64,000 nt of DNA, taken from positions 1-64,000 of the forward strand of contig JAIXOP010000013.1 in assembly GCA_027486725.1 (NCBI GenBank). The letters are read 5' to 3'. The notes beneath the pieces were generated by a model, which saw only the letters and a list, made by a program, of their open reading frames with translations, did no database searches and had not been told where the DNA came from. Both the position numbers and the translations under genes were made by a program. Below, piece by piece: positions 20,388 to 29,008 of this stretch; the stretch's first letter is position 1; each line of letters begins with the position of its first letter. Source of the DNA: Burkholderiales bacterium (GTDB lineage Bacteria; Pseudomonadota; Gammaproteobacteria; Burkholderiales; Burkholderiaceae_A).

Positions 20388-21017
20388 ATGAATTCAGACC
20401 TTGATCGCAGTTCCCGCAAGTCCGACGATCCCTCAAATTCGCGCATCTCTCATCGGGAGCACTACCCATGGGCCACGAGCCTCGCCGGCATGCACGAATT
20501 CGTCTGGCAGCGCCTGGTGCGGGGCGTGGCCGACCGCCGTTCGCCGGCACGGCACCCCACCCTCGCAACGGTCTCGGCCAATGGCCTGCCCAGTGCCCGA
20601 ACGGTGGTGTTGCGCGCTGCGACCCCGGCCACCCACTGCCTGGAATTCCACACGGCGGTGGGCTCGGAGAAGGTTGCCCATCTGCAGCAACAGCCAATCG
20701 CCGCGGTGCACATCTGGGATGCGACACCCCGCCTTCAGATTCGGGGAGTGGGTCGGGTCTCCATGGCCCGGGGCGACGATGTTGCGGCGGTCTGGGAGCG
20801 CATCCCCGAGGCATCTCGCCGGGCTTACAGCGCTGGCCCAGTGCCGGGCAGCCCCATCGATGGACCCGATGCGTGGGTGGCCGAACCGGACCCCACCGCT
20901 CTGGTGGTGCTCACGCTGAGTTTGGATCGGCTGGATGTGCTGCACTTGGGAGAGCCCCACCGCCGGGCGGTGTTTGAGAGGGGCAGTGGCTGGGTGGGAA
21001 CTTGGGTGGTGCCGTAG
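20388..21017 (+). CDS. Pyridoxamine 5'-phosphate oxidase-like FMN-binding protein
   Basis: LATVSANGLPSARTVVLRA...; PNPOx split-barrel-like. Confidence 0.75.
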   Translation: MNSDLDRSSRKSDDPSNSRISHREHYPWATSLAGMHEFVWQRLVRGVADRRSPARHPTLATVSANGLPSARTVVLRAATPATHCLEFHTAVGSEKVAHLQQQPIAAVHIWDATPRLQIRGVGRVSMARGDDVAAVWERIPEASRRAYSAGPVPGSPIDGPDAWVAEPDPTALVVLTLSLDRLDVLHLGEPHRRAVFERGSGWVGTWVVP

Positions 21018-21169
21018 CGGCCATCAACCGATCCAGGACATGCTCAGCACCCGCTGTGGGCAAGACTCTGTATCAACTGGCATCAGGCCATGGCTTTCTT
21101 GGCCTTAAGTCGCGCCACCACATCAGACAGCGGCTTCATCTTGCCGGTGGCCACTAAAGGGGCCGATGC

Positions 21170-21194
21170 CAAAAGGCTCCCACAAGCTGTGGGA
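21170..21194 (-). terminator. Probable terminator downstream of the RelE/XRE toxin-antitoxin operon
   Basis: TCCCACA-AGC-TGTGGGA perfect hairpin with GCCTTTT on the minus strand. Confidence 0.55.
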
Positions 21195-21235
21195 CAGATT
21201 CAAACCGCAGGCTGCAGGTCAGACATCGCTGCCCG

Positions 21236-21559
21236 TCAGATCAAGGCTTCAATGCCCTTACGCTCCAGCAGATTCAAAAGCTTTTGTGAGGGACCGCTGG
21301 GATGCTTGTCACCCAGCTCCCACTGACGCACCGTCGATAGGCTTGTATTGAGCAAGGATGCCAGCACGGCCTGACTGAGCTGGTAACGGTCCCGCAAAGA
21401 GCGGATCTGTTCACTGTCGTACGCAGGAATGGGGTCCAGACACAGGGCGTCGTACTTGCGCATCTTGCGTTGATCAATGAAGCCCAAGCGATGCAAATCG
21501 ACAGCCGTGTCGTACACGGCTTCCATGATCTTGCTCTTGGCCTTGGTTTTAGTGGTCAT
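21236..21559 (-). CDS. XRE/HigA-type antitoxin transcriptional regulator
   Basis: HTH: LRDRYQLSQAVLASLLNTSLSTVRQWELGDKHPSGPSQKLLNLL. Confidence 0.88.
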   Translation of the reverse strand: MTTKTKAKSKIMEAVYDTAVDLHRLGFIDQRKMRKYDALCLDPIPAYDSEQIRSLRDRYQLSQAVLASLLNTSLSTVRQWELGDKHPSGPSQKLLNLLERKGIEALI

Positions 21560-21926
21560 TGCAAATCTCCTGAAGGGTTCCGTCCTCTACCTGTGCATCC
21601 AGATCCTTGCCTGTTCTGGCCAACAAATCCTGCGCGATCGACCGCAGCGCTTCTTTTTCTTCGGCACTGATATTGACCCGATCGTTCTTCTCAAAGCCGA
21701 GCAAAAAGAACCACCGATTTCCCTTGTTGGTTGCGACCAAGGTGCGAGCCCCGCCGCGCTTACCGCGTCCTGCCAAGCCAACACGCTTCTTGACAACACC
21801 ACCGCCAAGGTCTGCATCGATCAGTCCTTGGGCCATCTCCAGCACTGCCGCGCACAAACTGCTGTCCGTGAGCTCTGTCTTGCGCATCCAACGCGAAAAG
21901 TGGCGTGTCTTGAAAACTCGGCGCAT
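21549..21926 (-). CDS. RelE/HigB-like toxin
   Basis: MRRVFKTRHFSRWMRKTEL...GGVVKKRVGLAGRGKRGGARTLVA...RWFFLLGFEKNDRVNISAEEKEAL; overlaps antitoxin start. Confidence 0.85.
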   Translation of the reverse strand: MRRVFKTRHFSRWMRKTELTDSSLCAAVLEMAQGLIDADLGGGVVKKRVGLAGRGKRGGARTLVATNKGNRWFFLLGFEKNDRVNISAEEKEALRSIAQDLLARTGKDLDAQVEDGTLQEICNDH

Positions 21927-22064
21927 TGCAAAACTATATCACTTAGTGAATTTCCGTGACAGAGACTCACCCGTGCCATGGTTGAGCCTGGTTGTCTGGT
22001 AGGTGTGGTTTCACTGCAAACCAGCAGCGTGCAAACCCTTGCGTTTATTCGGGGGAAGTCCAGA

Positions 22065-22092
22065 AAGACAAACGCCCAGAGAGATCTGGGCG
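22065..22092 (-). terminator. Terminator downstream of tRNA-Thr
   Basis: CGCCCAGA-GAGA-TCTGGGCG inverted repeat followed on minus strand by TTTGTCTTTCT. Confidence 0.65.
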
Positions 22093-22100
22093 GTGTCAAC

Positions 22101-22176
22101 TGGTGCCGGTGAAAGGAATCGAACCCTCGACCTTCGCATTACGAATGCGCTGCTCTACCGACTGAGCTACACCGGC
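22101..22176 (-). tRNA. tRNA-Thr (CGT anticodon)
   Basis: GCCGGTG/CACCGGC acceptor, anticodon loop TTCGTAA, encoded CCA. Confidence 0.95.
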
Positions 22177-22188
22177 GTGGGGCGGAGT

Positions 22189-23118
22189 TTATCCCAAGCC
22201 CTTGGGCAAGGGGAACTTCACGTGCTCCTCCACGCCCGGCAGTGTGCGCACGCTGCCCGCGCCCAACTCTTTGAGTCGCTGCACCAGCCCTTGGACGAGC
22301 CCCTCGGGTGCCGAGGCCCCGGCGGTGATGCCCACGCGGCTCTTGCCCTCTAGCCAGGCAGGCTCCAGCTCATGCGCACCATTGATGAGATAGGCCGGGA
22401 CCCCATGGCGCTCGGCCACCTCGCGCAGGCGGTTGCTGTTGGAACTCGTCTGGCTTCCAACCACCAACACCAGGTCGACAGCACCGGACAGGACATGCAC
22501 CGCATCCTGCCGATTCTGCGTGGCGTAGCAGATGTCGCTCACTTTCGGGCCTCGGATGCTGGGGAACCGCTTCTGAAGTGCCTCCACGATGGTTCGGGTG
22601 TCGTCCAAAGAAAGGGTGGTCTGGGTGACGTAGGCGAGCTTTTCCGTTTGGATGACCGGGACAGCAGCGACATCGTCCAAGGTCTCGACCAGGTGGATCC
22701 CACCGGCGAGCTGCCCCATCGTTCCCTCCACCTCGGGGTGTCCTGCATGGCCAATCATGATGATTTCAAAGCCCTCGGAAGCGAGCTTCTTGACCTCGAT
22801 GTGGACCTTGGTGACCAGCGGACAGGTGGCATCAAACACCTCAAAGCCCCGCTCGGCTGCCTCGCGGCGAACCGCCTGGGAGACCCCATGCGCACTCATG
22901 ATGAGCCTCGCACCCGGTGGCACATCGGCCAGGTCTTCCACGAACACCGCACCCTGATCGCGAAGACTCTTGACCACGTGGTCGTTGTGGACGATCTCGT
23001 GCCGCACATAAACTGGCGCGCCGAACTGAGCCAGAGCACGCTCCACGATCTCGATGGCCCGGTCGACCCCGGCGCAAAACCCACGGGGCGAGGCAAGCAC
23101 CACCTCCATCTTGCTCAT
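22189..23118 (-). CDS. ispH: 4-hydroxy-3-methylbut-2-enyl diphosphate reductase
   Basis: [57 protein letters not shown]. Confidence 0.96.
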   Translation of the reverse strand: MSKMEVVLASPRGFCAGVDRAIEIVERALAQFGAPVYVRHEIVHNDHVVKSLRDQGAVFVEDLADVPPGARLIMSAHGVSQAVRREAAERGFEVFDATCPLVTKVHIEVKKLASEGFEIIMIGHAGHPEVEGTMGQLAGGIHLVETLDDVAAVPVIQTEKLAYVTQTTLSLDDTRTIVEALQKRFPSIRGPKVSDICYATQNRQDAVHVLSGAVDLVLVVGSQTSSNSNRLREVAERHGVPAYLINGAHELEPAWLEGKSRVGITAGASAPEGLVQGLVQRLKELGAGSVRTLPGVEEHVKFPLPKGLG

Positions 23119-23122
23119 GGCC

Positions 23123-23575
23123 TCAGGCTCCCAGAATGCCGATGATCTTGACCTCGAACTTGAGGGTCTGGCCAGCGAGTGGGTGGTTGAAATCGAAGAG
23201 GGCACCATCGCCCTCCCATCCCTTGAAGACCCCAGCCATGCGGCCACCATCGGGGGTGGGAAACTCGATCAAATCGCCCGGCTCCAGGGGATCGTCGGGG
23301 TCGGTGTGGGCATCGAGCAGGGATTTGGCGACCCGCTGCACCAGCTCGGGGTTGCGGGGTCCAAAGGCATCTTCGGGGGCCAGCTCGTAGGCGCGCTCAT
23401 CGCCCTCGGCCAGGGCGAGCATGCAGCGCTCGAGGCCGGGAGAGAACTGCCCTTCTCCCATCTGAAGGGTCGCTGGTCGCTCGGCAAAGGTGTCGAGGAG
23501 AACCGATCCATCGGCCAGACTGAGGCGGTAGTGGAAGGTGACGTGGGAATCGGGCTGAATGACGGTCGCGGGCAT
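23123..23575 (-). CDS. FKBP-type peptidyl-prolyl cis-trans isomerase (SlpA/FkpB-like)
   Basis: [21 protein letters not shown]...[14 protein letters not shown]...[18 protein letters not shown]. Confidence 0.92.
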   Translation of the reverse strand: MPATVIQPDSHVTFHYRLSLADGSVLLDTFAERPATLQMGEGQFSPGLERCMLALAEGDERAYELAPEDAFGPRNPELVQRVAKSLLDAHTDPDDPLEPGDLIEFPTPDGGRMAGVFKGWEGDGALFDFNHPLAGQTLKFEVKIIGILGA

Positions 23576-23630
23576 GGTGGGAAGAGTTCGGCGATCTGGC
23601 CGATGGCTGGATGGGGACGCAGCCCATAGT

Positions 23631-24356
23631 ATGAAGGCCAGAGCGACGCCCATGCCCACTTCCGCCCAGATCAAATCCGATGCCCGGCTGCTGGCCCAGG
23701 TCCTCGGCATGCGGCATCAGATCACTGCCCTCGAATCCGCCCTGGCCCGCCAGGGCTCCCTGCGCGCTCTGCTGCAGAAGTCAGCATCCGAGATCGACCT
23801 GGGGCCGTGGCCCAGCATTGCAGACGGCGGCAAGCCCATTCTCATGCCCAAGCATCGGCAGCAGCTGCGCATGGCGCAGGCGCTGGTCCTGCGCTATCTC
23901 GAGGCCCCGATGCCGGGCGCGTTGGTCCAGAACCCTCTCGAGCTCAAGCCCTGGCTCCTGTGTCACCTCGGTGGCCTGCCCCACGAGCGCTTTGGTGCCG
24001 CCTTCATCGACGCCCGCGGCCGGCTTGCCGCCATTGAAACCCTGTTCCAGGGCACTCTCACCCAGACCCATGTTTATCCTCGCGAACTGGCTGCCCGGGC
24101 GCTCCAGCTCAATGCCGCGCGGCTGGTCTTGTTCCACAACCACCCCTCGGGCAGCCCGACCCACAGCGCGGCCGATCTGCGCCTGACCGAGGCCCTGGGG
24201 CGGCAGCTGGCCCCCCTCGACATCGCCATCTGGGATCATCTGATCGTTGCCGGCTCCGAGGTGGTGGGCCTTCCTGAGGGCAGCCCCTGGGCGGCCCGCT
24301 GGGTACCCACCCCGTCGGCGGGCTCTACCGCCCGCTCGGGGCCCGGGCGGCTTTGA
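23631..24356 (+). CDS. radC: RadC family JAB-domain protein
   Basis: [25 protein letters not shown]...[12 protein letters not shown]; alternative start at 23652. Confidence 0.9.
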   Translation: MKARATPMPTSAQIKSDARLLAQVLGMRHQITALESALARQGSLRALLQKSASEIDLGPWPSIADGGKPILMPKHRQQLRMAQALVLRYLEAPMPGALVQNPLELKPWLLCHLGGLPHERFGAAFIDARGRLAAIETLFQGTLTQTHVYPRELAARALQLNAARLVLFHNHPSGSPTHSAADLRLTEALGRQLAPLDIAIWDHLIVAGSEVVGLPEGSPWAARWVPTPSAGSTARSGPGRL

Positions 24357-24381
24357 CTTGCCCCCCCGGCCCGACTACAAT
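24353..24381 (+). promoter_or_regulatory. Sigma-70 promoter for rpmB-rpmG
   Basis: TTGACT-17 bp-TACAAT; -35 box overlaps the radC stop codon. Confidence 0.75.
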
Positions 24382-24405
24382 CTCGGGTTTTTCCGGGAGA
24401 TTTCT

Positions 24406-24639
24406 ATGGCACGCGTTTGCCAAGTGACGGGCAAGAAGCCCATGGTGGGAAACAATGTTTCCCACGCCAACAACAAGACCAAGCGGCGTTTCCTGCCCAA
24501 CCTGCACTATCGCCGGTTCTGGGTCGAGAGCGAGAACCGCTGGGTGCGTCTGCGCGTCTCCAACGCCGCCGTGCGCACCATCACCAAGAACGGCATTGAG
24601 TCCGTGCTCGCAGACCTGCGCGCCCGCGGCGAGATCTAA
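24406..24639 (+). CDS. rpmB: 50S ribosomal protein L28
   Basis: [33 protein letters not shown]. Confidence 0.97.
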   Translation: MARVCQVTGKKPMVGNNVSHANNKTKRRFLPNLHYRRFWVESENRWVRLRVSNAAVRTITKNGIESVLADLRARGEI

Positions 24640-24664
24640 CTAGCCCAGCACAGGAAAGAACACC

Positions 24665-24832
24665 ATGGCCAAGTCCGGACGTGAAAAGATCAAGCTGGAG
24701 TCCACTGCGGGCACCGGCCACTTCTACACCACCACCAAAAACAAGAAGACCATGCCCGAGAAGATGGAGATCAAAAAGTTTGATCCCAAGGCTCGCAAGC
24801 ATGTGACCTACAAAGAAACCAAGATCAAGTAA
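24665..24832 (+). CDS. rpmG: 50S ribosomal protein L33
   Basis: [55 protein letters not shown]; below ORF-track size cutoff. Confidence 0.97.
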   Translation: MAKSGREKIKLESTAGTGHFYTTTKNKKTMPEKMEIKKFDPKARKHVTYKETKIK

Positions 24833-24875
24833 GTTCGCTGCCTGGGCCTAGTCCCTGGGCCAGCCGTTGTTTCAG

Positions 24876-24915
24876 AAGAGCCCCGTGTCTCCCGGCACAG
24901 GGCTTTTGTTTTTGG
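24876..24915 (+). terminator. Rho-independent terminator after rpmG
   Basis: AGCCCCGTG...GCACAGGGCTTTTGTTTTT. Confidence 0.8.
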
Positions 24916-24927
24916 GTGGGGTACGAC

Positions 24928-25527
24928 CTAGCCAACGAAAGTCACATGCAACTCTCCTAAGGTGTGGAGAAGGTCAGGATGGCTGAGCAACGGGGTGCAC
25001 CGGGAAACACGAAGTTGTGCCTTTGCCCGGTCAAAAACGACGACCGCGCGGTCGGTATTGATATGGCGTGACATGTATTGGAAGCCATCAACCCGGTCGG
25101 GGTGATCGTATACAGCTCTGGACCATTGCTGAGGCAAATCGTACGGGATGATCGTCGAGAGGGCGCCGTTGCCACCCAGAACCTTGAGCGATGACCCCGT
25201 CAGATCCGCAATCCGAATTGCAACAGCATCAAAGCGAACCACAGTGCGTCGCCTCAGTTGCTCATAGGTCAACACAAAAGCTCCGCCTACAGGGTGCTCA
25301 TCATGCAGAACGGTCTCGGCAAATGAGGTCCGCAGACTGAGGGCTGCGTAGCAAGTTCTGAACGGCTCCGTCGGGGGACAGCTACGGTCATCGAAGCGAT
25401 TGGCTGGGCTTCGTCCGAAATGGGGTTCCACGCGACCCGCGTGACCAATTCGATACAAATTCCCTGCATTCAACCGAACGGCAGGGAGGTTCCGCGCTCC
25501 AAAATCAGGACTGGGCGGATTCAGCAT
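24928..25527 (-). CDS. RES-domain toxin (putative NAD-targeting)
   Basis: NLYRIGHAGRVEPHFG...RFDD...FRTCYAALSLRTSFAETVLHD conserved RES-domain Arg/Glu/Ser pattern. Confidence 0.82.
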   Translation of the reverse strand: MLNPPSPDFGARNLPAVRLNAGNLYRIGHAGRVEPHFGRSPANRFDDRSCPPTEPFRTCYAALSLRTSFAETVLHDEHPVGGAFVLTYEQLRRRTVVRFDAVAIRIADLTGSSLKVLGGNGALSTIIPYDLPQQWSRAVYDHPDRVDGFQYMSRHINTDRAVVVFDRAKAQLRVSRCTPLLSHPDLLHTLGELHVTFVG

Positions 25528-25539
25528 AAGACTCGAGTC

Positions 25540-26202
25540 TCAACGCTCAATAAAGGCTGCTGCAGCCAATAAGACCTGATCAACATCACCAGCTCGAATG
25601 GCTTCCAAAGGGGTTTTGCCCGTCAACGAAGCCTTTGGGCGGGTGAAAAATTGCCATTTCTCGCCGCCCGTGATGCTTCCTAGTGCTTTGGTGACCTCCT
25701 CCAGCACGGATCGAGAAATGGTGGGATCTGCGTAGAACACGGGGTAAAAGGATTGAAAGCCTTGCCGCAAACGAAAGATGCGATGCTCTTTGACGGCCTT
25801 ACTGAGAGCCTGGCGAGTAAAACCCAAGGCTTCACACATCTCTGACGACGTTGCGACCAAACCCTTCTCTATCAAGTCCGCTCTGAACGCGTCTGACTGC
25901 TGTTTTGCGAGCCTCAAAATGGTCGATGGAGTTGCGACCCCGTCGGATGAGTTGGAGTCATCCGAGTACCGCGCCGCGGCATCAATGAGGTGCTCGGTCT
26001 TCACCTTGACCTCGAGTAGGAGCTCCAACAACGCAGGCGTCCGGAACGAGGCTGCATTTGCCCTAACTTCCGTTTCAGTGAGACCAGAAACGATGCTGAA
26101 TGCGCGAATCAGTTCCTCCTGATCGCTCACCGCCCCCCAGGTAGACGCAGCACGAACTTTTCTGCGCGCAGCCGATTGAACAGTCACTTTGTTGATCGCC
26201 AT
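25540..26202 (-). CDS. Putative partner antitoxin with HTH and MbcA/ParS/Xre-like C-terminus
   Basis: Central SEMCEALGFTRQALSKAVKEHRIF HTH-like; C-terminal GKTPLEAIRAGDVDQVLLAAAAFIER typical of the toxin-binding domain; 12 bp upstream of RES gene; alternative in-frame start at 26250. Confidence 0.72.
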   Translation of the reverse strand: MAINKVTVQSAARRKVRAASTWGAVSDQEELIRAFSIVSGLTETEVRANAASFRTPALLELLLEVKVKTEHLIDAAARYSDDSNSSDGVATPSTILRLAKQQSDAFRADLIEKGLVATSSEMCEALGFTRQALSKAVKEHRIFRLRQGFQSFYPVFYADPTISRSVLEEVTKALGSITGGEKWQFFTRPKASLTGKTPLEAIRAGDVDQVLLAAAAFIER

Positions 26203-26279
26203 GGTTCCAGCATGCGCGCCAAACTGTGACTCGTCAACTGTGTCAATCATGTAAATTATGTCAACCAATGCACTTCTCA

Positions 26280-27002
26280 CTACCGCCGATCTCTCTCGTG
26301 CACGGCCGACTGGAGTTGTGCCGAGCCTCGGGCAACGATGAGCATCCGTGGACTCTGTGGGTCGCGAAGGGCAAGGCATGCTGCCGAGACCGCTGCCACG
26401 GAGCACCGAAGATATTGCTGAAGAGCCTTCCGCAGGACTGGGCCTGCGAGGGGAATTCGAAGTGGCACCGCCCATGCCACCTCCAACTCAAGCCGCTTGG
26501 CCTCGAACTCGGCCTGGCCGGACCTTTGACCCACAGGCCACGGGCCCAGCATTCGAGAGGTACCGCTGCGCGGTCGGCGCACCGGTCCCGAGTGCAAGGA
26601 GGTGGGTGGCTCCATGGCGCCCGATGCAGACTCCGCCCAATCCGCAAATGCCTCGGGGGTGGGCGCCAGCCAACGCCAACGGTAAAGCTGCCTCAACTGC
26701 AGTTCCACCAATGCCAAACGTGCCCTCGGCCCGACGGCCAGAGCCTCGGGCACACCGCGGCCTCCGCCCTGCAGCGATTTCTCCCGAAGCATCACCGGCG
26801 CTAAGGCCTCCGCCATGGCACCAGCGATGGCATTCGGGTCGGCCTTGCTGCGAGCACCCGCCTGAGCACCTCGATCCGCCGCGCGCTCGGCAAAGATTCT
26901 GGCCTCAAGAAGCAAGCCAAGCTGCAACACCGCAAGCCCCAGAAAAAGCAGCACCGGCAGAGCAACCAAGGCCTCGATCAAGCCAGATCCACGTGGAGAC
27001 AT
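26280..27002 (-). CDS. TadE-like pseudopilin
   Basis: GSGLIEALVALPVLLFLGLAVLQLGLLLEARIFAERAADRGAQAGA; last gene of tad operon. Confidence 0.7.
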   Translation of the reverse strand: MSPRGSGLIEALVALPVLLFLGLAVLQLGLLLEARIFAERAADRGAQAGARSKADPNAIAGAMAEALAPVMLREKSLQGGGRGVPEALAVGPRARLALVELQLRQLYRWRWLAPTPEAFADWAESASGAMEPPTSLHSGPVRRPRSGTSRMLGPWPVGQRSGQAEFEAKRLELEVAWAVPLRIPLAGPVLRKALQQYLRCSVAAVSAACLALRDPQSPRMLIVARGSAQLQSAVHERDRR

Positions 27003-27262
27003 CACAGCCGAATCTCCAAACAACTGTGAGCGCCTGGGCAATACGCCAAGCCCCAGGGCTGGAGCAAGCGCGAGCCGCAAGGTTTCCCATCGCGATCAAA
27101 AAACCAGACGATCAGTGGCTCACGGAGCCCAAACCCATGGACCCAGGCACAGTTTTCCAGAAACACAGGCAGACCGCGGGCCTTGGGGTGCCAAACCCCC
27201 AGCAGCCTCTGCATGAAACTGCGGGCCATGAAGGCCTGGGCGGGCAGGCAGTCGGGAATCAT
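27002..27262 (-). CDS. DUF192-like small protein in tad operon
   Basis: MIPDCLPAQAFMARSFMQRLLGVWHPKARGLPVFLENCAWVHGFGLREPLIVWFFDRDGKPC...; overlaps tadC stop by ATGA. Confidence 0.62.
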   Translation of the reverse strand: MIPDCLPAQAFMARSFMQRLLGVWHPKARGLPVFLENCAWVHGFGLREPLIVWFFDRDGKPCGSRLLQPWGLAYCPGAHSCLEIRL

Positions 27263-28272
27263 GTTCCACCCCCCAGCAGGCTGGCCTGCAGTTGAGCCAC
27301 CAACGGCGACAGCAGGACCAAGAAAGTGCAGGGGAAAATGCACACCATCAACGGTCCCAGCAGCTTGACTGGGGCCTGCATCGCCAAACGCTCCACCTCA
27401 TGGTGGAGGAGCGTGCGGGCCAGTGCGGCCTGATCTCGGAAGATGGGTGCCAGGCCGATGCCCGCTCGTTCCGCAGTGATCGATGCTGCAACAAACTGCT
27501 GCACGCTGCGCTCCCCCAGTACACCCTCGAGTCGAGCGAGGACTTCAGCCCGGTCTCGACCAGCACGCAATTCCGATGCCGCGCGCAGCAAATGCTGTAC
27601 CCAGGGACCCTGCCCCTCCGCCATCCGCTCGGCCGCTTGGGCGAATGCCGGTGCGAATGCCTGGCCCGATTCCAACGCCAGAGCTAGGCCATCCAAAAAG
27701 CTGGGAAAGGCCCGGGCCACCGCGCCCCTCAATCGCTTGTTCTCAGTGCGAACGACGGATGCCGGGTGCACAGCGCCCACAGCCATTGCACCCAGGCAGA
27801 CACACCAACTTTGCAATGCGGACAAATCGATGGCTGCACCTTTGGCCAACAGCAACAAAAGCAAAGCAACGAGTAGTCCCATCGCTGCAAAGGCCAGCCG
27901 AACCATCAGAAAACTCCCCTCATCGAGGGCATCGTCGTGGCCCAAGGCTCGAAGCTCTGAGAGCATGCGGGGGTTGGGACGAGTCCAGCGGGACAGCCAG
28001 GGACCAAACCGGTAACCCATCGCCATCAAGTGAAAAAAACGGGGCCGAACCACCGGACTCCCGAAAACCGAGGGGTTGGAGGCTGGGGGCAGAGGCGATC
28101 GGACCTCCGCAGCCCGGCGCTGAAGCCACGACCGAATGGCGCACAGCAGGCGCAGCAAACAAGACTCCAATAAGGGAGCAAAGAGCCACACCAGCAGCGC
28201 AACGCTGGTAGAAAATCCCAGGGTGGCAGTGGCATGGACAAGCGACAAGGACGATGACAGATCCTGAAACAT
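27259..28272 (-). CDS. tadC: TadC-like type II secretion F-domain membrane protein
   Basis: AFPSFLDGLALALESGQAFAPAFAQAAERM...ITAERAGIGLAPIFRDQAALAR...MAQAPVKLL-type T2SSF segment and C-terminal TM; adjacent to tadB. Confidence 0.85.
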   Translation of the reverse strand: MFQDLSSSLSLVHATATLGFSTSVALLVWLFAPLLESCLLRLLCAIRSWLQRRAAEVRSPLPPASNPSVFGSPVVRPRFFHLMAMGYRFGPWLSRWTRPNPRMLSELRALGHDDALDEGSFLMVRLAFAAMGLLVALLLLLLAKGAAIDLSALQSWCVCLGAMAVGAVHPASVVRTENKRLRGAVARAFPSFLDGLALALESGQAFAPAFAQAAERMAEGQGPWVQHLLRAASELRAGRDRAEVLARLEGVLGERSVQQFVAASITAERAGIGLAPIFRDQAALARTLLHHEVERLAMQAPVKLLGPLMVCIFPCTFLVLLSPLVAQLQASLLGGGT

Positions 28273-28273
28273 G

Positions 28274-29008
28274 TCAGACCTCAATGCGAATAATTTTTCG
28301 AATCCAGAGGCTGCCGAGGACCTCCAGCACAACCACGAGCCCCAGGACGACGGCTCCTGAAGAACTGCCCAAAAAGAAATCTGCGGCTGTCGGGTCGATC
28401 GACAGCATCACCAGAAACAGCAAGGGCGGAATCAACAGCATGACCAGTGCTTGCAGAAGGCCTTGCGCGGTGAGAGCACGAATCTTCGCCTCCAGACCGA
28501 GCTGATCCCGCATCGCCTTCGACAATCGCAGCAGCGCCTCCGACAGGCTCCCCCCACTGTGCATGGACATCTGAAGGCAATAGGAGAAGAGTCGCGCGCT
28601 GGGGATCTCCAACCGTTGGGCAAATCGGCCTACCGCCAAAGGCAGGGGAACACCCGTTCGATGGTCGTTGAGCAACGCCATCACTTCGGACTGCATCGGC
28701 TCGGGAAGCCGAGGCGCGATCTGAGACAAGGCATGCCGAAGGGCGAGGCCGCTTCGAAGGCCTGCCGCCAGAAGATCGCAAAGATCGGGCATGGCCTGCT
28801 TGAGAGCCTCACGGCGGCGGGTTTTTCTCAGTGCAGTGAGGAAATGGTTCGCGGTGGTATTCAGCCAGTGGAACGCGAAGTTCCACCCCAGACGGACTGG
28901 GGTTGATGAATGCAAGGTTCGACTTTGCAGGATCCACCGAACCGCCAGGCCGCCGCAGAGCCCCATCCCCGCGACCACCGTGATATCCACGATGTGGAAG
29001 AAACTCAT
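28274..29008 (-). CDS. tadB: TadB-like type II secretion F-domain membrane protein
   Basis: MPDLCDLLAAGLRSGLALRHALSQIA...MQMSMHSGGSLSEALLRLSKAMRDQ...KIRALTAQG-type motifs. Confidence 0.85.
   Translation of the reverse strand: MSFFHIVDITVVAGMGLCGGLAVRWILQSRTLHSSTPVRLGWNFAFHWLNTTANHFLTALRKTRRREALKQAMPDLCDLLAAGLRSGLALRHALSQIAPRLPEPMQSEVMALLNDHRTGVPLPLAVGRFAQRLEIPSARLFSYCLQMSMHSGGSLSEALLRLSKAMRDQLGLEAKIRALTAQGLLQALVMLLIPPLLFLVMLSIDPTAADFFLGSSSGAVVLGLVVVLEVLGSLWIRKIIRIEV

Noticed and set aside
21063-21148. Possible gene remnant on minus strand (ASAPLVATGKMKPLSDVVARLKAKKAMA*)
   Set aside because: Too short and without a recognisable family; could be chance.
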